This document shows positions 47,724 to 59,093 of a stretch of 64,000 bases of DNA, in pieces; position 1 is the stretch's first letter, and every line of letters starts with the position of its first letter. The position numbers and the translations under genes are program-made. The notes beneath the pieces were generated by a model that saw only the letters and a list, made by a program, of their open reading frames with translations, was not told where the DNA came from and ran no database searches. The stretch is from Adenanthera pavonina (lineage: Eukaryota; Streptophyta; Magnoliopsida; Fabales; Fabaceae): positions 29,658,001 to 29,722,000 of the forward strand of contig JAIVEN010000014.1 in assembly GCA_026686845.1 (NCBI GenBank), in the 5' to 3' direction.

Positions 47724-48931
47724 TATCAATGGTTGTTTAAGTTGAGTTCTTGAGTGAATATGATTGCATAAATGTGATATGTGTGTGAATTATATTCTGT
47801 CTAATTCGTCTATATCTAATATCGTATATGCATGCAAACTGTAGATTTTTTACTTGATTATGAAACTTTTAAACAAATTCATTTTTGGTTTCGAATATGA
47901 TGTTATTAAATTCAAATTAGTTTCGTATATGTCATGATTAGAATCAAACATGTTTCAGTTTTGTATATGATACGTTTTCAAATCTGTTTCGTATGAGTTT
48001 GATTCAATTATGTTTTCGTATGTGATACAATTAGACTCAAATCTGTTTCTATTTTTGTTTCATACATGACGAGATTTTCAATATGTTTCGTATATGCTTA
48101 ATCTGATTTAATGCTAAAATCACAATGGTTATAGCTTTTCATTAGATGAGATGTTGTGATTTGTTTGAAGTGGATGGGTATGGTGTATGATATGGCCCTA
48201 GGATGATATTGTGGTTTTAAATATGGCATGCATGTCATGCCTTTCTCTATATTCTGGATGTACATTCTCTTCTCACCTTACTCCCCTCAAATGTTCAATC
48301 AAGGTTTCTTTTTGTATATAAGTGTTATATTAGAAGAATCATTTCATTGGCTTGGGAGGATATAGGTTAGATGGGCTATATTATGACACATTTATTTTAT
48401 GCTTTATGATGAGGTCATATGCATGTATGGGATGGCACCATTATATATATATTCATGTGATGAATAGATGTATGAATAACAACAACATAATAAAACCCCT
48501 CGAATTAAATTTTAAGTATAAATGCCACCAATTAATGAACACCTATCAAGGCTTTGATTGCCTAAATTTAGGATCCATCAAAGTGGGACACACTTAGGTT
48601 ATCTTAGTGAGGCAGTTTGAGTAATGGTGATACTCATAAAGGTTCATGATGGTATGACTTAATTGAGACTATCAAAAAGGTTTTGGGTCTCAAGGCATTA
48701 GATGGGATTAAACATGCCGGGTCATATGATGAGAAGATCCAATAAAGATCTAAGAGTTACATGTGATATAATTGGTAAATAAGTTACCTACCAAAATAAC
48801 TTAATTTGAAACATCTTACCAAAGCGGACTTACTATTACGTGAAATATGGGTCTTAGCCTACTAGACTAAATTAAGGGTTACTTTTTAGTAGGAAATTAT
48901 TAATTTAATTTTGCATATTTTGTTGTAGAAA
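47724..48931 (+). other. Untranslated leader of copia B
   Basis: A long non-coding leader between PBS and gag. It includes the repeat array at 47889-48112. The 81-codon frame at 48352-48597 has no recognisable features, and I do not call it a gene. Confidence 0.65.
47889..48112. repeat. Repeat array of about 33 bp in the copia B leader
   Basis: About seven degenerate units each begin GTTTCGTATATG or a variant (GTTTCGAATATGATG, GTTTCGTATATGTCATG, GTTTCGTATGAG, GTTTTCGTATGTGATAC). They continue into GATT(A)GAATCAAA-like text before the next unit. Unit length varies between about 26 and 40 bases. Confidence 0.75.
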
Positions 48932-49727
48932 ATGTTCACAAATGATTCTGCTACACTATCATTATGATCTATCCTTGAGAAGGACAAACTTTATGGGACC
49001 AACTTTCTTGACTGGTTTAGGAGCTTGAGAATTGTTCTTAAGCACAAAAGAAAGTCATATGTCCTAGATAAACCTATTCCTGAGGAGCCTACAGCCAATG
49101 CTCCAAGAGCCCAAAAGGATGCCTATAATAAGCATCTCAATGACTCTATTGATGTAGGATGCTTGATGTTAGCCACCATGTTCCCAGAACTTCAGAGAGA
49201 TTTGGAACATATGGAGGTTTATGAGATGATTGGGCATCTTAAGGAAATGTTCCAACAACAGGCAAGGCAAGAAAGGTTTAAAACCACGAAAGCCTTCCAT
49301 TCCTGCAAAATAACTGAGGGTGCATCAGTTAGCTCTCATGTTTTGAAGATGAAAAGCTACATTGATCACCTTGAATGGCTTAGATTTCCCATAACCCAGG
49401 AGTTAGCTATAGATTTGATCTTAAACTCACTCCTAGAGAGTTATGACCTGTTATGACCAGTTTGTCATGAACTACAATATGAACAACATGGAGAAATTAA
49501 TTTTTGAACTACATGTGATGCTTAAGACTGCTGAGCAAAACATCAAGAAAAAACCTAGCAGTGTTTTAATGGTTCAGAAAGGAAAATGAATGAAAAGGAA
49601 AGGCAAGGGTAAGGGAAAGGGAAAAGGCCTGGACAACAAGTCCAAAGAGCAAGACAGGCCCAAGCCCAAGCCCAAACCCAATCCTAAAGCCAAGAAGGCA
49701 AAAGACTCCCAAGGAAGGACTCTATTT
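48932..49727 (+). pseudogene. gag pseudogene of copia B
   Basis: ATG at 48932 opens MFTNDSATLSL; a stop follows, then ILEKDKLYGTNFLDWFRSLR and a 143-codon open stretch (49025-49456). That stretch has the UBN2-type gag core: VLDKPIPEEPTANAPRAQKD, MFPELQRDLEHMEVYEMI, and RFKTTKAFHSCKITEGASVS. A frameshifted Lys/Pro-rich tail (about 49590-49700) follows. The usual CCHC knuckle after this tail is missing, and the sequence jumps directly to the pre-integrase domain. Gag would form the particle. It is inactive here through stops near 48966 and 49456. Confidence 0.85.
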
Positions 49728-52337
49728 TGAATTTGACTTACCTATGGCACTGTCATCTAGGCCACATAAATGAGAAATGCATTTCAAAGCTCCATCAAGA
49801 TGGACTTCTCAATTCATTTGATTTTGAATCATTTGACACTTGCAAACCTTGTTTATTGGGAAAGATAACAGAGGCACCTTTTATTGGACATAGTGAAAGG
49901 GTCACTGACTTATTGGGCTTAATACATACAGATGTGTATGGTCTGTTAAGTACAACTACTAGAAGTGGTCACCTGTACTTCATTACTTTTATAGATGACT
50001 TTAGTAGATATGGATATATCTATCTAATGAGACATAAATTTGAATCTTTTGAAATGTTTAAAACTTTGCAAAATGAGGTATAGAATCAACTTGACAAATC
50101 TATTAAAGCACTTCAATTTGATCGAGGTGGTGAATATTTGAGCCAAGAATTTGTTGACCATTTTAGAAATTGTGGAATTGTATAATAATTAACTCCACCA
50201 GGAACAACACAATGGAATAGTGTTTCTGAATGAAGGAATCAAACCCTATTAGATATGGTTAGAAACAGCTGCGTTCACACTAAACCGTGTTCCATCTAAG
50301 GTGGTTGAAAAGATCCCATATGAGATATGGACTGGAAAGAAGCCCATTTTGTCTTTTCTCAAGATTTGGGGATGCGAGGCATATGTTAATCAACAATCCT
50401 CAGATAAGTTAGCACCCAAATTTATAAAATGCTTTTTTGTGGGGTATCCCAAGGAAACTAAGGGATACTACTTCTACAATCCTACTAAGAATAAAATGTT
50501 TATTGCTCAGAATGGTATCTTTCTAGAAAAAAGGTTTGTCTCTACAAGAACTAGTGGGAGTAAGATAAATCTTGAAGAAGTTCGAGACCTACAAAATCTC
50601 ATTGAGCTAGAGATGGAAGAATGAGAAGACTCACAACAAGTTGATGAGCCTACTCAAGTAACACAAGGCCCAAGAAAGTCTGATAGAACATGACATCTGC
50701 CTCAAAGATATGAATTTCTTTTAACTAATAGTTCCGATGTGTTGATCTTTGATCAAGAAAAGCCAACCACCTATCAAGAGGCCATAATGGGATCCAACTC
50801 TAAAAAATGGATGCATGCCATGAAGTCTGAGATGTAATCCATGCATGACAATCAAGTATGGATGTTGATTGACCCACCTAAAGGTATAAAACCATTGGGT
50901 GTAAATGGGTTTTTAAGAAGAAAACCTACATGGATGGCCAAGTGCATACCTTCAAAGCACTATTGGTTGCAAAAGGATTCAAGCAAACTCATGGTATAGA
51001 CTGTGATAAAACCTTTTCGCCAGTCGCCATAATTAAGTCAGTCAGGATCCTTCTTGCCATTGTAATGTACTATGATTACGAGACTTGGCAGATGGACATC
51101 AAAACAGCATTCCATAATGGAAAGCTACTTGAGGATGTGTACATGACACAACCTAAGGGTTTTGTATGTCTAGAAGATTCTGTGAAGGTTTGCAAGCTTC
51201 AAAGATCCATTTATGGATTGAAGCAAGCATCTCGTAGTTGGAATCAACATTTTGATGAAGTAGTCAAAGAGTTTGGATTTATCCAAAATATTGATGAACC
51301 TTGTGTTTACAAGAAAGTTAGTGGGAGCACAATTGTATTTCTAGTGCTTTATGTTGATGACATCCTACTCATTGGGAATGACATTCCTACCTTGTAGAAT
51401 GTCAAGACTTGGTTAGGAAAGTGTTTCTCAATGAAAGACTTAGGAGAAGCCACCTATATTCTAGGGATTAGGATCAATAGGGATAGATCCAAGAGGCTAA
51501 TTGGCCTAAGTCAATACACTTAAATAGATAAAGTATTGCATAGGTTTAGTATGCAAGACTCAAAGAGGGGTTACATACCCATATTTCATGGCATCATTCT
51601 TAGCAAAGCTCAATGTCCTTATTCATGAGATGAGCGAGAAACCATAAGCAAGATTCCATATGCTTCAGCAATTGGATCTATTATATATGCCATGTTTTGC
51701 ACTTGACCGGATATCTCATATGCCTTAAGCATGAATAGTAGATGTTAGTTAGATCCAGGTGAGAATCACTAGACTACTGTCAAGAATATCATGAAGTACT
51801 TAAGAAAGATTAAGGATGTATACTTGGTGTATGGAGGATTGGAAGACGAGCTGATTGTAAATGGTTACACAGATGCAAGTTTCCAGTTTGACAAAGATGA
51901 TTTTAGATCGCAATCTGGATTCCTATTTTTTTTGAATGGTGGAGTAGTTAGTTAGAAAATTTCCAAGCAAAGCACTATTGATTATTCTACAACAGAAGTT
52001 GAGTACCTAGCAGCATCAGATGCAACTAAGGAAGCTGTTTGGATTAAGAAGTTCATCACCGAGCTTGGAGCGGTGCCTACCATCTCAAATCTAATAGATT
52101 TGTTTTGTGACAACAACCACGTAATAGCACAGGCTCAAGAGCCTAGGTCACTTCAAAGAACCAAACACATAGTTAGGTGATATCATCTCATTAGAGAAAT
52201 CATTGATAGGGGTGATATAAAGATATGCAAAATACCAACTGACGGCATTGTTGCTGATCCTCTTACTAAGGTACTTGCATAGATAATGCATGAGCATCAT
52301 GCTAGGACAATGGGTATTAAATATATCAACGATTAGG
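49728..52337 (+). pseudogene. pol pseudogene of copia B, no protease
   Basis: It starts in the pre-integrase domain (LTYLWHCHLGHINEKCISK, CKPCLLGKITEAPF). The integrase core has LIHTDVYG, LQFDRGGEYLS and VSE-stop-RNQTLL. RT has MDIKTAFHNGKLLEDVY and VLYVDDILLIGND (YVDD codons 51350-51361). RNase H has YTDASFQ, SQSGFLFFLNGG, TEVEYLAAS, and ends KIPTDGIVADPLTKVLA near 52280. Stops occur at about 50083, 50185, 51397 and elsewhere. The protease and the zinc knuckle that normally precede the pre-integrase domain are absent, giving an internal deletion at about 49710-49727. Confidence 0.88.
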
Positions 52338-52344
52338 CCTAGTG

Positions 52345-52355
52345 CAAGTGGGAGT
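52345..52355 (+). promoter_or_regulatory. Polypurine tract of copia B
   Basis: CAAGTGGGAGT lies immediately before the 3' LTR start TGTTGGAG. Short purine-rich tract in the expected position. Confidence 0.75.
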
Positions 52356-53813
52356 TGTTGGAGATTATGCCCTAGGCCAATCATTGTATTATGAACATTG
52401 TACTTCATTATGAAAAAAGAAGAAGGTGTCTCTCCTTTTATTACATTATTATATTATTTGCATGTTTATCTTTATAATAATATCCTTGGATAAATAATTT
52501 TATCCTAAATGTCCCTAGTCAATCATCTTTGTGGGAACAATGATGAATTAAGACTAGTATGATTTTGATTGATAATTATGTATGAAGATACAAATCAAAA
52601 TCATAACCTCCTATTAGGGAATAGGCGCTAGATCGACTCATCATGAGATAGCTGCATGGATCAAGTCATAAGCATATCTCATATATAACTGTGTCACTAA
52701 GCCCTTAGACCTGAGATTACCATGGCTTCCTACATGGAAAACACTATACTTTGGCATAGTCAAAAGTCATCTTTAATCAGGAGATCATAAAGGCTATGAT
52801 CAGGTATAATGGAACTTGTGTGGGGGAAGATGAATGGTCAAGATGGAATTTGTCCCTCTAATTAATGAAGAGAGATATCAGGGCCTCTCGATGAGTAAGA
52901 TTGAGAAATGCATGGTCGTGCTCGAATGGAAGAGTTTCATTTGTTCTGTCAGTTTGCTCAGAGATCGAGAAAGTGAAGGTTGAGTAAAATGAGGATGACG
53001 TTTCCATGTCTCACACTTGACCTATATATCATGAGACAAAAGGGACGTGATCAGGTTATATGATGGGTTACATTGGATCACCGATCTCATATGATTTGGA
53101 TAGTCACAATGTCTTGCTAGAGGCCACTTATGACTTATGGGTCCAATAGCATTATTAGCCCACTGCTAACATCATATGGGCCTATAGGGTCGCACACAAG
53201 GACGTGTCAACTCGAGCTAGAATGTCCTGATTCATTGAATCTATAATATGTCTACATTTAATGAATTTAATGTTCAATTTGGGGTGATTGAATTATATAT
53301 ATATTTGATATATATATTTGTGTGATATATTATATATTTGATATATATTATATTATTTTGAAATATATATATTGTTCAAATTAATTTAAATGAATTAGTT
53401 TTAAATTTAATTATATATGATAGATTTAAATTTAAACTAATGTTATAATATAAATTTGATTTATATGATGAATTAAATTTAAATTTGATTCTGAATATAG
53501 ATTAGATGGTTAGTTTAAATTTAATCTATTAGATAGATTTAAATTCAAACTAATCTACCTAATCAATATTTAATTTAGTTTAAATAATTTATCTAAATTA
53601 AACAAATATGAGATCCTATCTATATATTGATATAGACTAAGATACATAATCAACATAATTTAGAATCACCCTAAAGAGAGAGGAGCCATATACTCAGAGA
53701 GTGAGACTATATGGACGAATGATGAACAATGGGGCTGTGCTGTATAGATGAATAGTATGATTGTACGAGTGAATAGTAAAAACTGTATAGACGAACAGTG
53801 GCACTATACGAAC
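52356..53813 (+). repeat. 3' LTR of copia B, cut by copia C
   Basis: TGTTGGAGATTATGCCCTAGG matches 46046 onward. It retains a segment of about 110 bp (about 53435-53545) that the 5' LTR lacks. It ends at 53813 (CGAAC), where the C LTR begins. The rest should resume beyond the window after a second CGAAC. Confidence 0.9.
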
Positions 53814-55674
53814 TGTTAGCAAGGCTGACTTCCCAAGAGGGGGGGTGAATTGGGAAGATTGAAATTTTTCTGCACAAAGTGAAGTAAGTGAAGATATCAC
53901 AGTATAATGAAAACAATGCGTAAAACAGAGCAAGCTGAAAAGTAAAGATAGGGAGAAGAAGACTCAGTAATTTATCCTGGTTCGGTCCTTCCACTTGACC
54001 TACATCCAGTCCCCAAGACACCTCTTGGGATTTATCCACTATACAGCAAGAATTTCAATGGGCTTCTTGCAAAGGCCACAGTACACGAGTTTGCTCTGTT
54101 TCTGAGCTCTCTCAAACTCTCCAAGCACTTACACTGTGTGCTTCCCAATCCCCTTGTGAATATCCCTCACAAGTAAATCTATCTTCCAGATGAAGAGTAG
54201 ATTGATTACAATGAAATAACTCTCTTGAAAGGAGTAGATATGAAAGTTTTGGTGCAAGTCTGGAAGTTAAGAGGGTAAAAGCTTTTGAGAAGAAAATTCA
54301 GCAGAGATTCAGTATATACAAGTTTGATTCGTTACCCATAACTTCAAGTGATGTTGCATTTATAGATTTAGGTCTCAAATATCCGTTAGAGACTAAATCT
54401 ATCCGTTGGAGAAGTTATTCAACGGTTACTCTGAAAAAACTATCCGTTTACCAACCGCATTTAATGTTTCTGACATACTGAAATTCGAATTTCGGTTGGC
54501 CAACAGACGAATTTCGAAGGAATCGTAGATTAAAGCTTCCAACGTTACAGCACGAAGTTCGTCTGTTCATAAAGTGAAATTCGAATTTTGAAACTTACAA
54601 AACATTTTCACAATGTGACATACGAATTTTCAAGAAGAAAGTTTTTCGGTTAAGTATGAACAGTGTTTTCAATTTTCTACAGTGCCTTCGAAATTCGAAT
54701 TTTGGATCCCCAAAATTCGTCTGTTCATTGAACTAAAAAGGGCCACAGTAGATAACTTTCTTTGAAATTCGAATTTTGGAAAGGCAAAATTCGTCTGTCA
54801 GAGAAACTCTTTTCAGACTCATCTTGTCATTCGAATGTTGCAAGTTCTTATCATTCGTATGTCAATGTTTCATTTAAATAGACTTAAGAACTTAGCTTCT
54901 GAAATTCGAATTTCAATGTTCAAAGTTCGTCTGTCAGAGAGCAGTTTTGAAACTTAAATCGCTTTTGATCTCAGATGAACTTTAACATAGTTACAGACGA
55001 ATTTCTTCAGTTTTCTCAAATTTTGTTTTGCTTGAAATTCGAATTTTGAGAACCCAAAGTTCGTCTGTTGTAAAGAAGCATCTTTCAGACTTATATGAAA
55101 ATTCGAATGTTGCAACTTCAAAATTCGTCTGTCAGAGAGCATTTTTCAAACTGAATTTCGTTTTGATTTCAGATGCACTTTATCATAGTTTCAGACGAAT
55201 TTCTTTGATTTTTACAAACTTCATTTTACTTGAAATTCGAATTTTGAAAGTGTGAAGTTCGTCTGTTACAAAGGCCTCTTTTCAGACTAGATGAAAATTC
55301 GAATTTTTAACAACCAAAATTCGTCTGACAGAGAGCAGTCTCTTCAAACTTATTCAGTTTTAGCTTGAAATTCGAATTTCCAAAGGCAAAGTTCGAATTT
55401 CTAACTTGACAGTTCAGTTTAAACTTTCAACCTTCGTCTATTTGAAGGTATTTTTCAAATGTTCAAAGATTTAACATAAAATCAAAGTTTGAAAACATCT
55501 TTTCTTCAAATCAAAATCTTTTACCCAATTATATCAAAAACTAAAGATCCTACAAAAGATCTAACAACATATACTCAGTTAATCTTCACTTGAACCAGCT
55601 TTGTTCTTCTTTGATATCTTCAATCCAAGCTCTTGGGTGTTGGTTTTAACATCATCAAAACTCTTGATTCAACA
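53814..55674 (-). repeat. 3' LTR of copia C
   Basis: A 1861-bp LTR, plus-strand TGTTAGCAAGGCTGAC to TTGATTCAACA. It is nearly identical in reverse to the solo LTR at 27248-29107 and more distantly related to the A LTRs. At 54480-55440 it has a clear array of small inverted repeats joining TTCGAATTTTG to CAAAATTCGTCTG. A TATA box (minus CTATAAATG) lies at 54357-54365. Confidence 0.93.
54480..55440. repeat. Array of hairpin units in the copia C LTR
   Basis: At least eight units carry TTCGAATTT(T/C), a spacer of 6-10 bases, then AAARTTCGTCTG, so the arms CGAATTTTG and CAAAATTCG can pair. Examples are at about 54696, 54767, 54900, 55034, 55235 and 55292. CTGTCAGAGAGC often follows. Spacing is irregular, often 60-75 bases. 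The same units occur, more decayed, in the A and A2 LTRs and in the solo LTR. Confidence 0.85.
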
Positions 55675-55688
55675 TTCTCTCCCTTTTT
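55675..55688 (-). promoter_or_regulatory. Polypurine tract of copia C
   Basis: The minus strand reads AAAAAGGGAGAGAA next to the LTR start TGTTGAATC. A second purine block GAGGGGGAGC is at 55743-55755, as in element A. Confidence 0.88.
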
Positions 55689-55930
55689 GATGATGACAAA
55701 ACAACTTACAAACTGGATTAGTACTTGGGTTTGCTTTTACAAGCTCCCCCTCAACATATGCATAAGATATCAACAGAATTAAGACACAAAACTTTGCAAC
55801 AAGGAATTCATCCATTTAAACAAAAGTTACTTATACAGAGCTAAATAAGGCAAAGTTCAAACAACAGAGACAGTCCAATCAACAAATTCCAAACAACAAA
55901 ACTAATACAAAGTACAACAAGAAATTTCAA

Positions 55931-58096
55931 TCAATTCTTCTTTGTCTTGATCTTCTTGCTGTAGGATTTCCTTTTTCCTTTTCCAGATTGCTCAGCAGCA
56001 GTCTTTCCAGTTTGCCCAGTCTTTCCAGTTTACCCAGACTTCTCCCCCTTTTTGGCATCATCAGGAAGGCCAACAAAGTCAGCCGGAGGAGGGATCTGAG
56101 AGATAGGAATAGCACGAAGGGGCACAGGAGCAAAAGGAATTTCAGCTGGGGGATCAGTGCTTGGTTCCTCGTCAGAGACTTCCAGCAGCTCCTGCATTGC
56201 CTATCTGGAAAGAGCTAGTTGAGCCCTTTGTTCTTCTGATAGCCCATAAGCAACAAGAGAAGAGGAGGCTGGTTTAGCAGGAGGAAACATTTCTTCCAGC
56301 CTTTTCCTCTGAGCTTCCAGTAAAGCATTGTGAGCAATGGCAACATAGTCAGCAATAGGTACAATGCTTCTTTCTTCAGTGCTCACATCTTCTTGCATGG
56401 AGGAGCTTGAAATGGCTGCCACCAGTTTTTCAACTTGCTCAGATTCTTGAGTGGACAGAATTGATTCCTGAGCAACTTCTTGCATGGGCTCATGAGGACT
56501 TGTCTGCTGAAGTCCTTCTTCTTCTTCCAATCCATAGTCCAAGGGTGGACCAGGACTTGGTGTTCTCATTGCACCAGCACCATCATGGTCAGAGGAGGCA
56601 AACTCGAAGGGGCTTGGAGGCTCAGGAGTTGGAGATAGAGTAGGCTCAGGGACACCAGGCTGAGGTGGAGCTGAAGTGGTAGGAATAGCATTCCTTATAT
56701 CTTCATAAGCATCAGCCACCACCTTCATGTTCACAGCCAACTGATGGATCTGATCTTGTAGATGAGCAAATTTGGCATTTTGCTCATCTCTTATGCTGAG
56801 AATGAGTGTTGACAGACTGTCAAATAACTCAGTGACCTTTGTTGGCTTGGCCCGTGAGGAGGGAGTGGCAGGAGGGTGAGTAGGCCTGGAGGGAGATGGG
56901 ATTGGCTGAGAAGGCTGAGGTACAGATTTGCTAGGGGCCTCAGAGGTGCCTTCTTGTTGGAGGGAGTCATCAGCAGCAAAGAACAGATCTTCAGATTTCC
57001 CTGCTCCCTTTCCAACCCATCTGCCTTCATCTCGTTCAATACCCATCCTTTGCAGTTCCTCTTCTTTGAATGCCTCAGTGAGTTTCCCTTTCCCCTTTTC
57101 AATGTGTTGAATTCTAGCATGCTGCAGGATTCTTGAAATAATTGCAGCATAGGGGAGTGTGGAATCCTTCCTCTGATCCCTTGCTTTTATCATTCTCTGG
57201 AGGATGATATGACCCATGTTAATCAGCTTCCCACGAATGATAGCAGTCATCACATGAGCCTCTGCCCTTGTTATCAAGTTGAAGCTGCCACCCTTGTTGA
57301 ATATGATCCTGGACACTATATAGTGCAGGATTCTGACTTGTACACTTAGGTCTGTGGGCTTCAATAGATTTATAGTTGGCCTGTTTTCCCTTCTTCTGAA
57401 CAAGGTGTCCAAGATAGTGCTCTCTTTGTAGTTCAGGAAGGATCCTCCTTCTTCATCCTCTGTGCTTGCCTCATCCATGTATCCAGAGGCTGTAATGTCA
57501 ATTTTCAGCCCATCTTGTCCTGGGATTTCCAGAACTTCATTGATTGTCTCATCAGCAAGCCAGATGGTCCTAGATCTTAAAGTGACCTCCCATTTCCTTT
57601 TCTTGCTGTTATATTGAAGAGAGGCATACCAAGTCTTCACTACTTCATCATCATATTTTTCAACAATTTCCAACAGGTTTTTGTATCTTATCAACCATAA
57701 TGCAGCATCAAAGTTGTTGGATATCAAAAATTGCTCCAAATTTACACAGTGAGGCTTGATTACCTTTTTGCTTGAAAACTTGGCAGAAAACTCTTCTTGA
57801 ATCTCAGGAGTGCTCCAAAGTGGTAATGTGGTAAGTTCAAATTCTCCAGATTGTGTAGAAGAGGAGGAAGCCACAGCAGCAGTTTCACCCGAAGGGACTG
57901 CAGATTTTGAAAAGGAAGGCCCAGTTTTCTGAGAATCTGCCTTGGAAGAAGATTTCTGGCATTTAGAAGGGGTAGCTTTACTGGGTTCGGCCTTTCTCTT
58001 GGATTTTTCTCCTTCTTTTGTAGCATATTGGGATTTAGCAGTTCTTTTTGGCCGAGTTCCAGCTTGTCCTGCTCCAGGGATCTTTACTCTCGCCAT
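55931..58096 (-). pseudogene. Extra ORF of copia C: 631 codons open, ancestral frame about 720
   Basis: ATG at 58094-58096 opens 631 codons to TAG at 56201-56203. The same frame then continues 56 codons to TAA (56030-56032), in a TGKTG repeat where the neighbouring copy has CAA, and on to TGA at 55931-55933. Layout: residues 1-75 Lys/Ser-rich, possibly nuclear-targeting; 90-350 a folded region with KKVIKPHCVNLEQF, KTWYASLQYN, LRSRTIWLADETINEVLEIP and helices around 245-345; 386-417 Pro-rich; 421-470 heptad-like, probably coiled coil; 472-520 Pro/Glu-rich. No signal peptide or membrane segment is seen, so it does not look like an envelope protein. It resembles the 'putative plant transposon protein' group (inferred); its role is unknown. 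It lies 1 kb after pol, same sense. Confidence 0.8.
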
Positions 58097-59093
58097 TTTT
58101 CAGTGGAATGAAGCAAAATGTTGACAAGGAAGGGTTTATAGGATGCGAATGGAGGTTTAATTGGTGAAGAATGATGGTTTTTGGACAGGAGTTAAGAGAA
58201 TTTAAGAAAGAATCAGAACAGATTCAGAGAGGTTACAGATAGGGCTGCGTCTGTTCTGAGGAAAACCGTAGCATTTAACGTGTGTAACCGTCTGACAGAC
58301 GAATTTTGAGGGGTCAAAATTCGAACTTCGGGCAGTTACAAGTTAAACCGTTCAGCATAGCTTACTGACAGACGAATTTTCATCTTGAAAGTTCGTCTGA
58401 CAGTGGCTTGAAACAAGCAATACAAGGACAACAGACGAATTTTGTTCCAACAAAGTTCGAATGTTGAATAGAGAAAGGCAGTTAACAATCAAACAATCAA
58501 TCAATCAGACGAATTAAACAGGCAGAGCTGCATCTTTTAACAATTCAGCATGTAGGACATGTTTCAACAGACGAATATTGAACTGAAAATTCGAATTTTC
58601 TAACTATGTAAAGATTGTCCAACATTCGCATGTTAGGAGATAAAAAATTGTGCAGCAATGATGGACAACCATAATATTGAAATTTCTGATTTTGAAAATT
58701 CGAACTTTCAAGTGTCAACAGACGAATTTTGAGGCATTACAGAGAACTGTTCCAAGGCATAACATGCCGAAGTTCGTCTGTTAGTGAACTGAAATTCGAA
58801 TGTTGACCATATTGACCATGTCAGAAGCACATTTTATTAAGCAAAATCCGTTTAACATACATGTAAAATGCGAATTTCATCTTTAAAAACTTACAGAATG
58901 GATCCAAAACTTAGGATTTACATCATTCATTCCACTTTTTGGTTGTTCCATTCTGACGTGCTCCACTCTTCAAGTTTATTGCCATTGATTTTCACAGGGA
59001 GCACCTGCAGCTTAGATTAAACATACTCCGAAGCTCAAGTTAGAATTAATTCTGATATTGAAAATTTTAATGACAGAATTGCATGAAAACATC
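58097..59093 (-). other. Non-coding spacer of copia C between pol and extra ORF
   Basis: No reading frame is supported here. Units such as CAGACGAATTTTGAGGGGTCAAAATTCGAAC (about 58296), CAGACGAATTTTCATCTTGAAAGTTCGTCTG (about 58371) and CAGACGAATTTTGTTCC (about 58432) recur. They are in the orientation opposite to the LTR units. The spacer may hold the 5' leader or promoter of the extra ORF; that is conjecture. Confidence 0.7.

Larger units (their letters stand above)
46046..53813 (+). mobile_element. Ty1/copia element B (different lineage), internally deleted
   Basis: Plus-strand element with a 5' LTR 46046-47708, PBS, long leader, gag, a pol lacking zinc knuckle and protease, PPT, and a 3' LTR from 52356 that is cut at 53813 by copia C. 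It starts TGTTGGAGATTATGCCC. It sits inside the extra ORF of A2, flanked on the left by GTTGA. It does not resemble A or C in LTR or protein detail. It was probably mobilised, if at all, by proteins of other copies. Confidence 0.9.

Noticed and set aside
54480..55440. CRISPR-like array
   Set aside because: Spacing and units are irregular, the units are hairpins inside a plant LTR, and the same pattern occurs in all family LTRs. CRISPR arrays do not occur in plant nuclear DNA.
55931..58096. Envelope-like protein
   Set aside because: Position matches the env-like ORF of SIRE elements, but no signal peptide, transmembrane segment or cysteine pattern is visible. The protein is hydrophilic with Pro-rich and heptad regions.
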